In this document: positions 10,501-17,916 of the stretch, piece after piece
Numbering within the stretch: the stretch's first letter is position 1
Layout: each line of letters starts with the position of its first letter
NCBI RefSeq assembly: GCF_028657905.1
Contig: NZ_CP117782.1
Coordinates: 1,178,001-1,242,000, forward strand
Origin: Burkholderia sp. FERM BP-3421
GTDB lineage: Bacteria; Pseudomonadota; Gammaproteobacteria; Burkholderiales; Burkholderiaceae
Reading direction: 5' to 3'
Length of the DNA stretch: 64,000 bases
Position numbers and translations under genes: made by a program
The notes under the pieces: generated by a model
What the model saw: the letters and a program-made list of their open reading frames with translations, nothing else
The model's database searches: none
Told to the model about the DNA's origin: nothing

Positions 10501-11107
10501 GCGGCGCGGCCTCGTCGGGCGGCAGATACGGCCGATCCCGCAGGTCCTCGCGGCCCGCCGCGACGGAGATCTGCACGTAGCCCGCCAGGATGCTCCATAC
10601 CGCCGCCTGGAAGCGCGCCCCGATCAGATCCGGTTCGTTCAGGAAGCGCTGCATGAGGGCGGCGCGCCGCGCCGGATTGCCGGCGGCTGCCTTGAGCTGG
10701 TTGAGCAAGGCCACCTGGCCTTCGCAGCACCAGCGCAGCAGATGGGTCCGCCAGGCCCGCGCGTCCGCCATGACCTCGATCGCCGTGATCGGCCGCCCGA
10801 GGAGCGCGGTGAGCGTGCATGCGAGCGTGGCCGCGTCGATCTCCGCCGTCGCGCCCGGGTGGACCGCGGCCGATTCGCTGTCACTTGGCACGAACACGCT
10901 GGCGAAGCCGTGCCGCCCGAACTCGCCGCAGCGCGGACAGCGCCACCAGCCGGCGCCGCGCCCGGCGAACGCGTCGAACGGCGCCGCGTTGGCGGGAAAG
11001 TCGCAGATGATCAGCCCGACCCCGTTCATGTCGGGCATCGCGGCGACGTATTGACAATGCGCGCACGTCAACGGCGCGCGCCCGGGTTGAAGAAATGGTT
11101 GGTTCAC
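7502..11107 (-). CDS. Large zinc-ribbon / CHAT-domain protease-like protein
   Basis: 1201 residues from GTG at 11107; a GTG start is chosen because the N-terminus then includes C15-x2-C18 and C57-x2-C60, a zinc ribbon (LTCAHC, WWRCPRC). The first internal ATG would remove the first cysteine pair. The middle (about 150-850) is helical repeat-like, TPR/alpha-solenoid in character. The C-terminal 300 residues are a CHAT (caspase-HetF-associated) domain, with histidine 1054 in ARIACHGRVSEH and cysteine 1110 in VVVSGACDSG as the likely catalytic dyad. CHAT proteases act in bacterial immune and cell-death systems when activated by a sensor. The protein is high GC. Its 166-aa partner lies downstream. 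Confidence 0.85.
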   Translation of the reverse strand: MNQPFLQPGRAPLTCAHCQYVAAMPDMNGVGLIICDFPANAAPFDAFAGRGAGWWRCPRCGEFGRHGFASVFVPSDSESAAVHPGATAEIDAATLACTLTALLGRPITAIEVMADARAWRTHLLRWCCEGQVALLNQLKAAAGNPARRAALMQRFLNEPDLIGARFQAAVWSILAGYVQISVAAGREDLRDRPYLPPDEAAPLMTDEGRERARADMLEISVLVYALGLCARADHRWTTPLPEVLARPKLLIPATLAAFGEKIAEAFGPCMVHYDRAHYDGCRAIAAYEGVHAAQYDGLPFPNPRVVQWSEAYVAYQLMLTQAQREDPAEHVPLAFARRTLSFDQVLAAVLKLASEPAEDGRTALSVAGLSVLRVFDESSARAALPLRFADDALTTLLKVIAEVEIDQLHGVCREYLHGVTTPHDLMRIAEAGAARLLAAGRADELILLLCDAVRLLHQMGEVKMTPATLDGARAALGEAWESLRVETRAAFLTEYGNAQRYAGQSAAALATYDACRALIGDDLRDADVRVNERNRAIALRESNHLSEAMRILDALAAVTTSEEWLQVQNSRLSVLSIQRDETVMRRTVDQLVARVPVDGWALPTRRQIGLGIAGQLDARDTAKDRATAEAIVRAIHASASRDDDLLCRGIAALMLRDGAADDAQRADYDQDVEVLVAYYDDIDLLQYPTASLILSKLLTLPIARASQADVLDFARAYLARWSDLSTPLHASARYHLARYGGGEADAAADDALEGLDQVIRLAAVLDPQADPHHALAPLQPIVDWAAHHVGEAGDAPTSGTEATMQRALGDLQSSLVLSQRICQRSGAGFDDIDSLCDRLDEAVLAGWLSDDTVIVQPVERGRGLTFVVTQREGAALTSRVVDFPLPTAVWHEVARRLHFRLPFAMMRPAPGALSTVRGWPELDAALYGLLVSLGRPRVIWSSGRLPTAPVTLAAPAGQSITFAPSLLAYAGLQHAARAAGVRPGWRPRSVFDAAVWRIGDLPESIDAITAASRRWHASCDAHAIAWRGATGAEATGPAILAGLAASDAARIACHGRVSEHTAELLVAHDGNLPPSKTLPRHPEALVRHLLDWGALATLRHAPKVVVSGACDSGQAIFSEARERLGIERAMLLAGTLVYVAPQWPVLMNDVQPLSATLFDAWLNEPSATLAELVTRLADARERDGMPRWIARSLSVFGLATL

Positions 11108-11444
11108 GCGTGTTCCCCGAAGTTGATCGATGAGTCGATTCGGTTTCGTCTTGGCGATGCGCTGGCAGGCGCATCGCGATCTTCAGCGCACGCAGAGTAT
11201 GGATAAATCGTCTGGCGATTGCCAGTGCTCACGGCGATTTTTCATGCCTTTTTCGTGCATGTCTGTTTCAGCCCATTTCAGCCGTTTTCCTGACGTTTTC
11301 CCGACGTTTTCCTGCGACGCACCCGAAGCACACGTTTGCACGCAATCGCCCGTGCATCGGGCGTCGCGCGGTCACAACCCCCCGATGAAGACAAGCGACA
11401 CTTGACGATTGACCCTGGCACGATTTGCCGATACCTTATGCGCC
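11108..11444. other. Divergent control region of CHAT operon and HigA-like gene
   Basis: About 340 bases between the GTG of the CHAT gene (left) and the HigA-type regulator (right). No HigB toxin frame was found here on either strand. It contains AT-rich tracts (TTTTTCATGCCTTTTTCG near 11240) and three tandem 11-base units listed separately. Confidence 0.45.
11284..11318. repeat. Three tandem 11-base direct repeats, operator-like
   Basis: Units GTTTTCCTGAC (11284), GTTTTCCCGAC (11295) and GTTTTCCTGCGAC (11306) are spaced one helical turn apart. They lie between the CHAT operon and the HigA-like regulator, where a repressor could bind cooperatively. Regulatory role is inferred. Confidence 0.45.
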
Positions 11445-11750
11445 ATGGTCAACCCTGAATTCCTTCATCCCGGTACGCTGATCCGCCAGGTCTGCCTTGC
11501 GCGCTTCAACCTGAGCGTGACCGAAGGCGCGCGCGTGCTCGGCGTCAGCCGACAGGCGCTGACCAACCTGCTGACCGGCAAGGCCGGCATCTCGCCCGAG
11601 ATGGCGCTCCGGCTCGACAAGGCCTTCGGCGGCGGCGCGGAGACCTGGCTGCAACGCCAGCTGCTGCACGATCTCGCGAAGGCACGCCTGCGGCTCGACG
11701 AACTGCAGGTCGTGCAGATGGTGCCCGAGCAGCAGCCCGGGCTGTTCTGA
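11445..11750 (+). CDS. higA: HigA-family XRE regulator without a HigB partner
   Basis: 101 residues from MVNPEFLHPGTLIRQ. The XRE helix-turn-helix SVTEGARVLGVSRQALTNLL and the tail AGISPEMALRLDKAFGGGAE are the HigA (VapI) antitoxin signature. HigA normally follows a 92-residue HigB RNase in one operon. No such frame exists in the 340 bases upstream, so this is an orphan antitoxin or a stand-alone regulator. It stands back to back with the CHAT operon and could control it. No downstream partner: an EmrB-type pump follows in the same direction, 110 bases away. Confidence 0.8.
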   Translation: MVNPEFLHPGTLIRQVCLARFNLSVTEGARVLGVSRQALTNLLTGKAGISPEMALRLDKAFGGGAETWLQRQLLHDLAKARLRLDELQVVQMVPEQQPGLF

Positions 11751-11860
11751 GCAACCGGCATGACGAGCGCGCCGAATCCGCCTGGCTGCTCGCCCGCCCG
11801 ATTCGCGGGCATCATGACGGTCGCCCCCGCCACCCCGCCTCGACCGTTCATTCCGCCGCC

Positions 11861-13267
11861 GTGAGCAGCCAGACCAATTTCCGCGTCATCGCCGCCGTCG
11901 TCGCCAGCGCCCTGTTCATGCAGAACCTCGACAGCACGGTCGTCGCCACCGCGTTGCCGAGCATCGCGCGCGACCTGCACGTGAACGTGGTGTTTCTCAG
12001 CAGCACCATCACCGCCTACCTCATCGCGCTGACCGTGTTCATCCCGGTCAGCGGCTGGATCGCCGACCGGCTCGGCGCGAAGCGCGTGTTCGTCGCGGCG
12101 ATCGCGCTGTTCACCGTGTCGTCGGTGCTGTGCGCGGCCGCGCACGACCTGCCCGCGCTGCTCGCCGCGCGCGTCCTGCAAGGCGCGAGCGGCGCGCTGA
12201 TGGTGCCGGTCGGACGCTTGATCCTGTTCCGCGGCGTGCAGCGCAGCGAGATGCTCGCGGCCACGACCTGGCTCACCATGCCCGCGCTGCTCGGGCCGCT
12301 GCTGGGCCCGCCGCTCGGCGGCTTCCTGAGCGACGCGCTGTCGTGGCGCGCCGTGTTCTGGATCAACGTGCCGGTCGGCGTGCTCGGCTGCGCGCTCGCC
12401 GCGTGGCTGATCCCGGCCGGCGAGCGCGCGCCGGCGCGGCCGGCCGACCTGCGCGGCCTGCTGCTGGTCGGCGCGGCGCTGACCACGCTGATGCTCGGCG
12501 TCGAGACGATCGGGCGCGGCCTCGCGCCCGCGTGGCTGCCGCCCGCGGGTATCGCCGCCGGCGTCGCGCTCGGCTGGCTCGGCGCGCGGCATTGCCTGCG
12601 CACGCCCCATCCGGCCGTCGACCTGTCCTTGCTGCGGATCCCGACCTTTCACGCGGCGACCGTCGCGGGCAGCCTGTTCCGCGCCGGCGCGGGCGCGCTG
12701 CCGTTCCTCGTGCCGCTGACGCTGCAGGTCGGCTTCGGCGCGAGCGCGTCGCGCAGCGGGCTGATCTCGCTCGCGAGCGCGCTCGGCTCGCTGTGCATGC
12801 GCCCGCTGACGCGCATCGCGCTGCGCTGGCTGACGATGCGCGCGGTGCTGATCACGGGCAGCCTGTCGTTCGCGGCGATGCTCGCGACCTGCGCGACCCT
12901 GTCGTCCGGCTGGCCGGCCGCGGCGATCTTCGCGCTGCTGCTGGCGGGCGGCCTGAGCCGCTCGCTGAGCTTCGCGTCGCTCGGCGCGCTGGTGTTCGCC
13001 GACGTGCCCCCCGCGCAGCTGTCCGCCGCGACTTCGTTCCAGGGCACCGCGCAGCAACTGACCAAGGCGGTCGGCGTCGCGCTCGCGGCCGGCTCGCTGC
13101 ACCTGACGATGCTCGCGGGCGGGCGCGCGCAGCCCGCGCATGCGGATTTCGCCTGGGCATTCGCCGCGCTCGCCGTGGTGGTGCTGGCCTCGTGGCCGAT
13201 GTTCGCGGCGCTGCCCGCCGACGCGGGCGCGGGCCTCGACGGACCACGGCGCGGGGCCTCGGCCTGA
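11861..13267 (+). CDS. MFS drug-efflux pump, DHA2 (EmrB/QacA) type
   Basis: 468 residues. Start is GTG at 11861; no in-frame ATG lies just upstream. FMQNLDSTVVATALPSIARDL is the motif C/D1 signature of 14-helix EmrB-type pumps, and IADRLGAKRVFVAA is motif A. Then follow WRAVFWINVPVG and about 12-14 hydrophobic helices. It exports drugs with proton antiport. No membrane-fusion partner (EmrA) sits beside it. The stop is followed by decayed cysS-end repeats. Confidence 0.85.
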   Translation: MSSQTNFRVIAAVVASALFMQNLDSTVVATALPSIARDLHVNVVFLSSTITAYLIALTVFIPVSGWIADRLGAKRVFVAAIALFTVSSVLCAAAHDLPALLAARVLQGASGALMVPVGRLILFRGVQRSEMLAATTWLTMPALLGPLLGPPLGGFLSDALSWRAVFWINVPVGVLGCALAAWLIPAGERAPARPADLRGLLLVGAALTTLMLGVETIGRGLAPAWLPPAGIAAGVALGWLGARHCLRTPHPAVDLSLLRIPTFHAATVAGSLFRAGAGALPFLVPLTLQVGFGASASRSGLISLASALGSLCMRPLTRIALRWLTMRAVLITGSLSFAAMLATCATLSSGWPAAAIFALLLAGGLSRSLSFASLGALVFADVPPAQLSAATSFQGTAQQLTKAVGVALAAGSLHLTMLAGGRAQPAHADFAWAFAALAVVVLASWPMFAALPADAGAGLDGPRRGASA

Positions 13268-13401
13268 CGGCGGCGGCGGGAGGGGTGCATGGGTGCATGG
13301 GCGCGCCGCGCGCACCCGCCGCCGGGCAACCCGCCTCGCCCATGACGCGCCCGCCCGATTCCTCGGTCACGCATTCTCGCGGCTCAGGCAAGGGCTTCGG
13401 C

Positions 13402-13770
13402 ACGTCTCTTATCGACCAGCGTCGGCACGCCCTTCGTCGTTCCTGTTGCGCCCCCTCGACCGTCGCATCCGACCGCAGCGTGCGCGGCCGCAGCGCTAAC
13501 GCAACATGTCTTGCATCGGCCCGGCGATCGTGCGTCGCCACCGTTCCGATGCCGCCCCCTTGACCATCATGAGCGGTCGCGGCATTAACGCAACACGCCT
13601 TTCATCGACCCGGCGGCCATGCGTCCATCACCGCTCGACCTCGTCCCCTCGACCACCACGCGCGACCGCAGCGTCAACGCAGCACGCCTTTCATCGACCC
13701 GGCGGCCATGCGTCCATCACCGCTCCGACCTCGTCCCCTCGACCACCGCGCGCGGCCGCAGCGACTGCCC
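13402..13770. repeat. Four decaying tandem copies of the cysS 3' end
   Basis: Units of about 89 bases run from about 13402 (most decayed, with an extra 15 bases), 13504, 13593 to 13682. The last unit overlaps the true 3' end and stop of cysS (13717). Each contains an anchor like ACGCCTTTCATCGACC followed by CCCCTCGACCAC and ACCGCAGCG. Similarity falls with distance from cysS, as expected from old tandem duplications. One unit lost a base in what was the GGAGCGG codon region, so copies cannot be read as functional cysS tails. The gene-free interval 13268-13716 contains nothing else. Confidence 0.75.
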
Positions 13771-15120
13771 CGTCGCCTCATCCACGACGTGCCATCCTTG
13801 CTCGGCCAGTTCGTCGCGCAAGGCATCGGCGCGCGCCCAGTCGCGGGCCGCGCGGGCCGCGATCCGCGCCTCGGCCAGCGCGCGGATCGCCTCGGGCGCG
13901 ACGGCCCCGACCGGCCGCCGCGTGCCGAGCCCAAGCCCCAGCACCATATCGAAGCGATCGAAGCTCGCGCGGCGCACCGCTTCCGGCAAATCGCCGCGCG
14001 CGACCGACCACGCCTGGGCAAGCGCGCGCGGCAGGTTCAGATCCTGGTCCAGTTCCGCGCCGAAGCGCGCCACCGCCGCCGGATCGGCCTCGCCGCCCTC
14101 GGGCCAGCTCGCGTACAGCGCGCGCAGCCGGTCGAGCGCCGCCTGCGCGGCATCGAGCGCATCCCAGGTGAAGCGCAACGGGCTTCGATAATGCGCGGTC
14201 AGGCACAGATAGCGGTACGCGAGCGGATCGATCCCGCGCGCCACGAGCGTTTGCAGGCGCAGGAACGCCCCGCCCGACTTCGACATCTTCTCCGCGTCCA
14301 GCGTGAGGAACTGGCCGTGCAGCCAGAAATTGGCGAGGCGCGTGCCGTACGCGGCCTGGGTCTGCGCGATCTCGTTGCTGTGGTGGACCGCGACGTGATC
14401 CTCCCCCCCGCAATGGAGATCGAACCACGGGCCGAGATAACGCGCCGACATCGCCGAGCATTCGATATGCCAGCCCGGAAAACCACGACCCCACGGGCTG
14501 TCCCATTCCATCTGCCGGCGCGCGTCGGGCGGGCTGAACTTCCACAGCGCGAAGTCGGTCGGCAGCCGCTTGTCGCCGAGCGCGACGCGCTTGCCCGGCT
14601 GCAGGCCGGCCCGGTCGAGCCGCGCGAGGAAGCCATAGTCGGGCTGACGCGCGGTGTCGAAGTACAGGCCGTCGCTCGTCCGGTAGGTGTAGCCGTTGCG
14701 CTCCAGCGTGGCGATGAAGTCGATCTGCTCGGCGATGTGGTCGGTCGCGCGGCACCAGACCGCCGGTTCGAGCAGGTTCAACGCGCGCCAGTCCGCGAAA
14801 AACGCCTGCGTGTAGCGCTCCGCGATCACCCACGCGGATTCGCCGGTGCGCCGGCTGCCCTTTTCCATCTTGTCCTCGCCCTCGTCCGCGTCGGACACGA
14901 GGTGGCCGACGTCGGTGATGTTCACGACATGCCGCACCGCGTGGCCGTGCCATTCGAGCGCGCGCCGCAGCACGTCCTCGAACACGTAGGTGCGCAGGTT
15001 GCCGATATGCGCATGGTCGTACACGGTCGGACCGCAGCAATACAGGCCGACGGCGTCGGGCTGCAGCGGTTCGAACGGGCGCACGGTGCGCGACCAGGTG
15101 TCGTAGAGGGCAAGCGGCAT
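13717..15120 (-). CDS. cysS: Second cysteinyl-tRNA synthetase, non-canonical
   Basis: 467 residues. A class I synthetase charging tRNA-Cys. Seen in order: the zinc and HIGH region VGLYCCGPTVYDHAHIGNLR (HIGN variant), NITDVGH, WHIECSAMS, CGGEDHVAVHHSNE and the KMSKS loop AEKMSKSGG. The usual Burkholderia CysRS has a CGITVYDYCHVGHAR-like start, so this one (GPTVYDHAHIGN) is a divergent paralogue, probably acquired. The length is normal (about 460). A Cys-rich leader and terminator lie upstream (separate entries), so expression is probably tied to Cys-tRNA charging. The 3' end has tandem decayed copies downstream. Confidence 0.92.
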   Translation of the reverse strand: MPLALYDTWSRTVRPFEPLQPDAVGLYCCGPTVYDHAHIGNLRTYVFEDVLRRALEWHGHAVRHVVNITDVGHLVSDADEGEDKMEKGSRRTGESAWVIAERYTQAFFADWRALNLLEPAVWCRATDHIAEQIDFIATLERNGYTYRTSDGLYFDTARQPDYGFLARLDRAGLQPGKRVALGDKRLPTDFALWKFSPPDARRQMEWDSPWGRGFPGWHIECSAMSARYLGPWFDLHCGGEDHVAVHHSNEIAQTQAAYGTRLANFWLHGQFLTLDAEKMSKSGGAFLRLQTLVARGIDPLAYRYLCLTAHYRSPLRFTWDALDAAQAALDRLRALYASWPEGGEADPAAVARFGAELDQDLNLPRALAQAWSVARGDLPEAVRRASFDRFDMVLGLGLGTRRPVGAVAPEAIRALAEARIAARAARDWARADALRDELAEQGWHVVDEATGQSLRPRAVVEGTRSER

Positions 15121-15168
15121 GAACGGTTCCGGTGAGGGCGGCGGAGCCGAATCGGCAGTCCGCGCGCC

Positions 15169-15205
15169 AAAAACAAAAAGGCCACCGGTTTTTCAACAGG
15201 TGGCC
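15169..15205 (-). terminator. Intrinsic terminator inside the cysS leader (attenuator)
   Basis: On the minus strand GGCCACC (15205-15199) pairs with GGTGGCC (15186-15180) around a 12-base loop. It is followed by TTTTTGTTTTT. This is an excellent Rho-independent terminator, but it lies between the promoter/leader peptide and the cysS start, so it must be bypassed for cysS to be made. Confidence 0.85.
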
Positions 15206-15241
15206 AGTGGGCGCTTCGTCAGGATCGCGCGAATCGACGCG

Positions 15242-15316
15242 CTACACGCAGCCTCCCCCCGGCCGGCTCGGACAGCAGGCAAGCGCGACGGCGGTGACGA
15301 ACGGGAGGGTGTGCAT
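15242..15316 (-). CDS. Cysteine-rich leader peptide of cysS
   Basis: 24 codons, too short for standard ORF finding. The peptide begins MHTLPFVTAVAL and ends ACCPSRPGGGCV, so two adjacent Cys codons (TGC TGT) and a third near the stop TAG. The ATG coincides with the transcription start predicted from the promoter at 15324-15352, so the message would be leaderless. An in-frame ATG 9 bases earlier overlaps the -10 box. There is no Shine-Dalgarno, as expected for a leaderless start. It ends 36 bases before the terminator hairpin. This is the layout of ribosome-mediated attenuation with cysteine as the sensed amino acid. Confidence 0.7.
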   Translation of the reverse strand: MHTLPFVTAVALACCPSRPGGGCV

Positions 15317-15323
15317 GAACGGC

Positions 15324-15352
15324 ATCGTAGCGGCTGGCGGCGCGACGGTCAA
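15324..15352 (-). promoter_or_regulatory. Sigma-70-type promoter of the cysS leader
   Basis: On the minus strand TTGACC (15352-15347), a 17-base spacer and TACGAT (15329-15324). Eight bases further comes the A of the leader ATG (15316), the expected +1. Confidence 0.65.
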
Positions 15353-15414
15353 CGCATGGACAAGCACCGCCGCGCGTGGTCAGATGATGGCCCCACAATC
15401 GAAGGAGCGCCGCC

Positions 15415-15909
15415 ATGAGCCGCCCCGACTGCATCCGCCACTGGACCGAACTCGAAGATCCGGACCGCGCACACTATCCCGACTCCAGCGAGCGGATGGG
15501 CATCAACGCCCCGCTCGCCCGCAAGCTCGGGCTCACACGCATCGGCATCCACCACCAACGCCTGCTGCCCGGCCGCCGGACCTCGTACCCTCACGCGGAA
15601 AGCACCGAGGAGGAATTCGTCTACGTGCTGGAAGGCACGCCCGACGTCTGGCTCGACGGCCACCTGTACCGGCTCGCGCCCGGCGACGCGGTGGGTTTTC
15701 CGGCCGGCACCGGCCAGTGCCACACGTTCATCAACAACAGCGAAGAGGAAGTGCGCCTGATGGTGATCGGCGAGCGGCCGAGGGACGACAACCGGATCCG
15801 CTATCCGCGCAACGAAACCTACGAGGCCACCCGCGCGGACCGCTGGACCGACTGGCCCGCGCGTCCGCTCGGCCCGCATGACGGGCGGCCGGACCGCGAG
15901 CCGTCGTAG
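15415..15909 (+). CDS. Cupin-domain protein
   Basis: 164 residues, with GAAGGAG 8 bases before the ATG. A single cupin: LPGRRTSYPHAESTEEEFVY (motif 1, metal-binding His and Glu), then YRLAPGDAVGFPAGTGQCHT (motif 2). The C-terminus RWTDWPARPLGP is common in small cupins of proteobacteria. The bound ligand or substrate is unknown; many such proteins are mannose-isomerase-like or sugar-binding. It ends 13 bases before the stop of the convergent methyltransferase. Back to back with the cysS leader. Confidence 0.8.
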   Translation: MSRPDCIRHWTELEDPDRAHYPDSSERMGINAPLARKLGLTRIGIHHQRLLPGRRTSYPHAESTEEEFVYVLEGTPDVWLDGHLYRLAPGDAVGFPAGTGQCHTFINNSEEEVRLMVIGERPRDDNRIRYPRNETYEATRADRWTDWPARPLGPHDGRPDREPS

Positions 15910-15922
15910 GCGCGAGGCGGAA

Positions 15923-16693
15923 TCAGGCCGCCGGCCGCGTCGCCGCGAGGAACAGGATCGGCGGGCGCCGGCAATCGGCTTCGAGGTCCGGGCGCACCGC
16001 GAGCGCATCGGACACGGGCGCGGGTTCGCCGAGGTGGGTCAGCACGAAGCCGGCCTTCAGCAGCGTGTTCACGTAGGTTTCGACCGTGCGGTGGTACTTG
16101 ATCACGCCGTCGACGAACCAGCGCGTGTCGCGCCGCCCTTCCTGCCGATAGCGGTCGACCGGCCAGTGCTGCCTGCGGCCTTCCTCGTCGCGCACCCAGC
16201 CGCTCGGATACGCGGTGCAGATCGGGTGCTCGACCGAGAACACGAGCCGCCCGTTCGAGCGCAGCGCGTCGCGGATCCGCTCGATCACCTCGACGTAATG
16301 TTCGACATAGTGCAGCGCGAGCGACGAGACGACGAGGTCGAACGCGCGCGGCGACGGTTGGTAGGTTTCGATCGAGCGCTGCAGATAGACGATTTCGTCA
16401 TCGTCGGTGCGCGCGCGCGCTTCGTCGAGCATGCGCGACGAGACGTCGACGCCCGTCACCGACGCGGCGCCGTGCGCGCGCGCATAGCGCGCGAATTCGC
16501 CGAAGCCGCAGCCGAGGTCCAGCACGTGCAGGCCCGTCAGGTTCGGCAGCAGGCGCCGCAGCGCCGGAACTTCCAGCGCGCCGTTCAGGCCGCTGTCCTC
16601 GTCGCGCAGATCGCGGTAGCGCTCGAAGAAGGAAGCGTCGTCGTAGATGTTCTGTGGGGGATGCGAAAAATGGATGCTGGGATCGCTGCTCAC
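15923..16693 (-). CDS. Class I SAM-dependent methyltransferase
   Basis: 256 residues from GTG at 16693, chosen for AAGGAG 8 bases upstream; the longer frame to 16873 starts without one. Motif I is VLDLGCGFGEFARYA, followed by VTGVDVSSRMLDEARA (motif II with acidic ribose-binding residue). Motif post-II is LVVSSLALHYVEHYVEVIER. This is the UbiE/Methyltransf_11 fold acting on small molecules. The substrate cannot be named. Divergent to the osmoprotectant operon, about 290 bases between starts. Confidence 0.85.
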   Translation of the reverse strand: MSSDPSIHFSHPPQNIYDDASFFERYRDLRDEDSGLNGALEVPALRRLLPNLTGLHVLDLGCGFGEFARYARAHGAASVTGVDVSSRMLDEARARTDDDEIVYLQRSIETYQPSPRAFDLVVSSLALHYVEHYVEVIERIRDALRSNGRLVFSVEHPICTAYPSGWVRDEEGRRQHWPVDRYRQEGRRDTRWFVDGVIKYHRTVETYVNTLLKAGFVLTHLGEPAPVSDALAVRPDLEADCRRPPILFLAATRPAA

Positions 16694-16986
16694 GATGAAC
16701 GCTCCTTGACCTAGGCGCTGTCCGGCGCAACGGGCGGCGGGCCGGCCGGAATGGAATGGAATCGCCGCGACGCTGATTGTATCGCTCTGCTTGAGAATTG
16801 AGCAGGTCGGGCCCCGCGCGCCGCGCGTTTTTTTGACCTGAACCCGCATGCAACCGGTTCCCCGCGCACGCATCCGGGTTTGCCAAAGGCCGCCCAGTCC
16901 AGTACCTTGACCGGCACGCCCGCCCTTTGCCCCTTATTTCCGGGCGGGATTTCGCCATTCGCTGCCCCGCAGGAGGTTTGTCTACC

Positions 16987-17916
16987 ATGACGTTCCGCTT
17001 TCCGCTCCACGCCGCGCTGCTGGCGTGCGCCGCCGCCGGCGTGCTGGCCGCCGCGCCCGCCCGCGCGGCCGACGCCATCGTCGTCGGCTCGAAGATCGAC
17101 ACCGAGGGCGCGCTGCTCGGCAACCTGATCTCGCAAGTCCTCAAGGCGCACGGCCTCGCGGTATCCGACAAGATCGGCCTCGGCGCGACGCCGATCGTGC
17201 GCAAGGCGCTGACTACCGGCGAGATCGACATCTACCCCGAATACACCGGCAATGCGGCGTTCTTCTTCAACCGCGCCGACGACCCGGTCTGGAAGGACGC
17301 CGCGCGCGGCTACGCGCAGGCGAAACAGCTCGACTACGCGGCCAACCGCATCGTCTGGCTCGCGCCCGCGCCCGCCAACAATACCTGGGGCGTCGCGCTG
17401 CTCGCCTCGGTCGCGAACGCGCACCACCTGAAGACCTTCTCCGAGTTCGGCAAGTGGGTCGGCGCGGGCGGCAAGGTGAAGCTCGCGGCGTCGGCCGAAT
17501 TCGTCAACAGCGCGTCGGCCCTGCCGTCGTTCGAGAAGACCTACGGCTTCAAGCTGCGCCAGGACCAGTTGCTGGTGCTGTCGGGCGGCGATACGGCGGC
17601 GACCATCAAGGCCGCCGCCGCGCAGACCGACGGCGTGAACGCCGCGATGGTGTACGGCACCGACGGCGCCATCGCGGCGGCCGGCCTCGTCGTGCTCGAC
17701 GACAACCAGCGCGTGCAGCCGGTCTACGCGCCCACGCCGATCATCCGCGAGGCGGTGCTCAAGGCCCATCCGGACATCGCCGGCTACCTGCAGCCGGTGT
17801 TCGCGAGCCTCGACCTCAAGACGCTGCAGACCCTCAACAGCCGGATCCAGGTCAACGGCGAGCCGGCCGCGAGCGTCGCCGCCAGCTATCTGAAAGCGAA
17901 GGGCTTCGTGAAATGA
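16987..17916 (+). CDS. osmF: Osmoprotectant ABC transporter, substrate-binding protein
   Basis: 309 residues from MTFRFPLHAALLA, with AGGAGG 10 bases upstream; an in-frame start at 16927 is rejected. Signal peptide cut near AARA/ADA. VVGSKIDTEGALLGNLI and GEIDIYPEYTGNAAFFF are typical of the OpuAC/OsmF (YehZ) glycine-betaine/choline-binding family. The first gene of a four-gene operon whose order equals E. coli osmF-yehY-yehX-yehW. In E. coli the system is induced by osmotic stress and stationary phase. Stop overlaps the next start (ATGA). Confidence 0.9.
   Translation: MTFRFPLHAALLACAAAGVLAAAPARAADAIVVGSKIDTEGALLGNLISQVLKAHGLAVSDKIGLGATPIVRKALTTGEIDIYPEYTGNAAFFFNRADDPVWKDAARGYAQAKQLDYAANRIVWLAPAPANNTWGVALLASVANAHHLKTFSEFGKWVGAGGKVKLAASAEFVNSASALPSFEKTYGFKLRQDQLLVLSGGDTAATIKAAAAQTDGVNAAMVYGTDGAIAAAGLVVLDDNQRVQPVYAPTPIIREAVLKAHPDIAGYLQPVFASLDLKTLQTLNSRIQVNGEPAASVAASYLKAKGFVK

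Noticed and set aside
11130..11405. A 91-residue frame upstream of higA as a possible HigB toxin
   Set aside because: The translation lacks any HigB motif and its composition is not toxin-like; it overlaps the CHAT promoter area.
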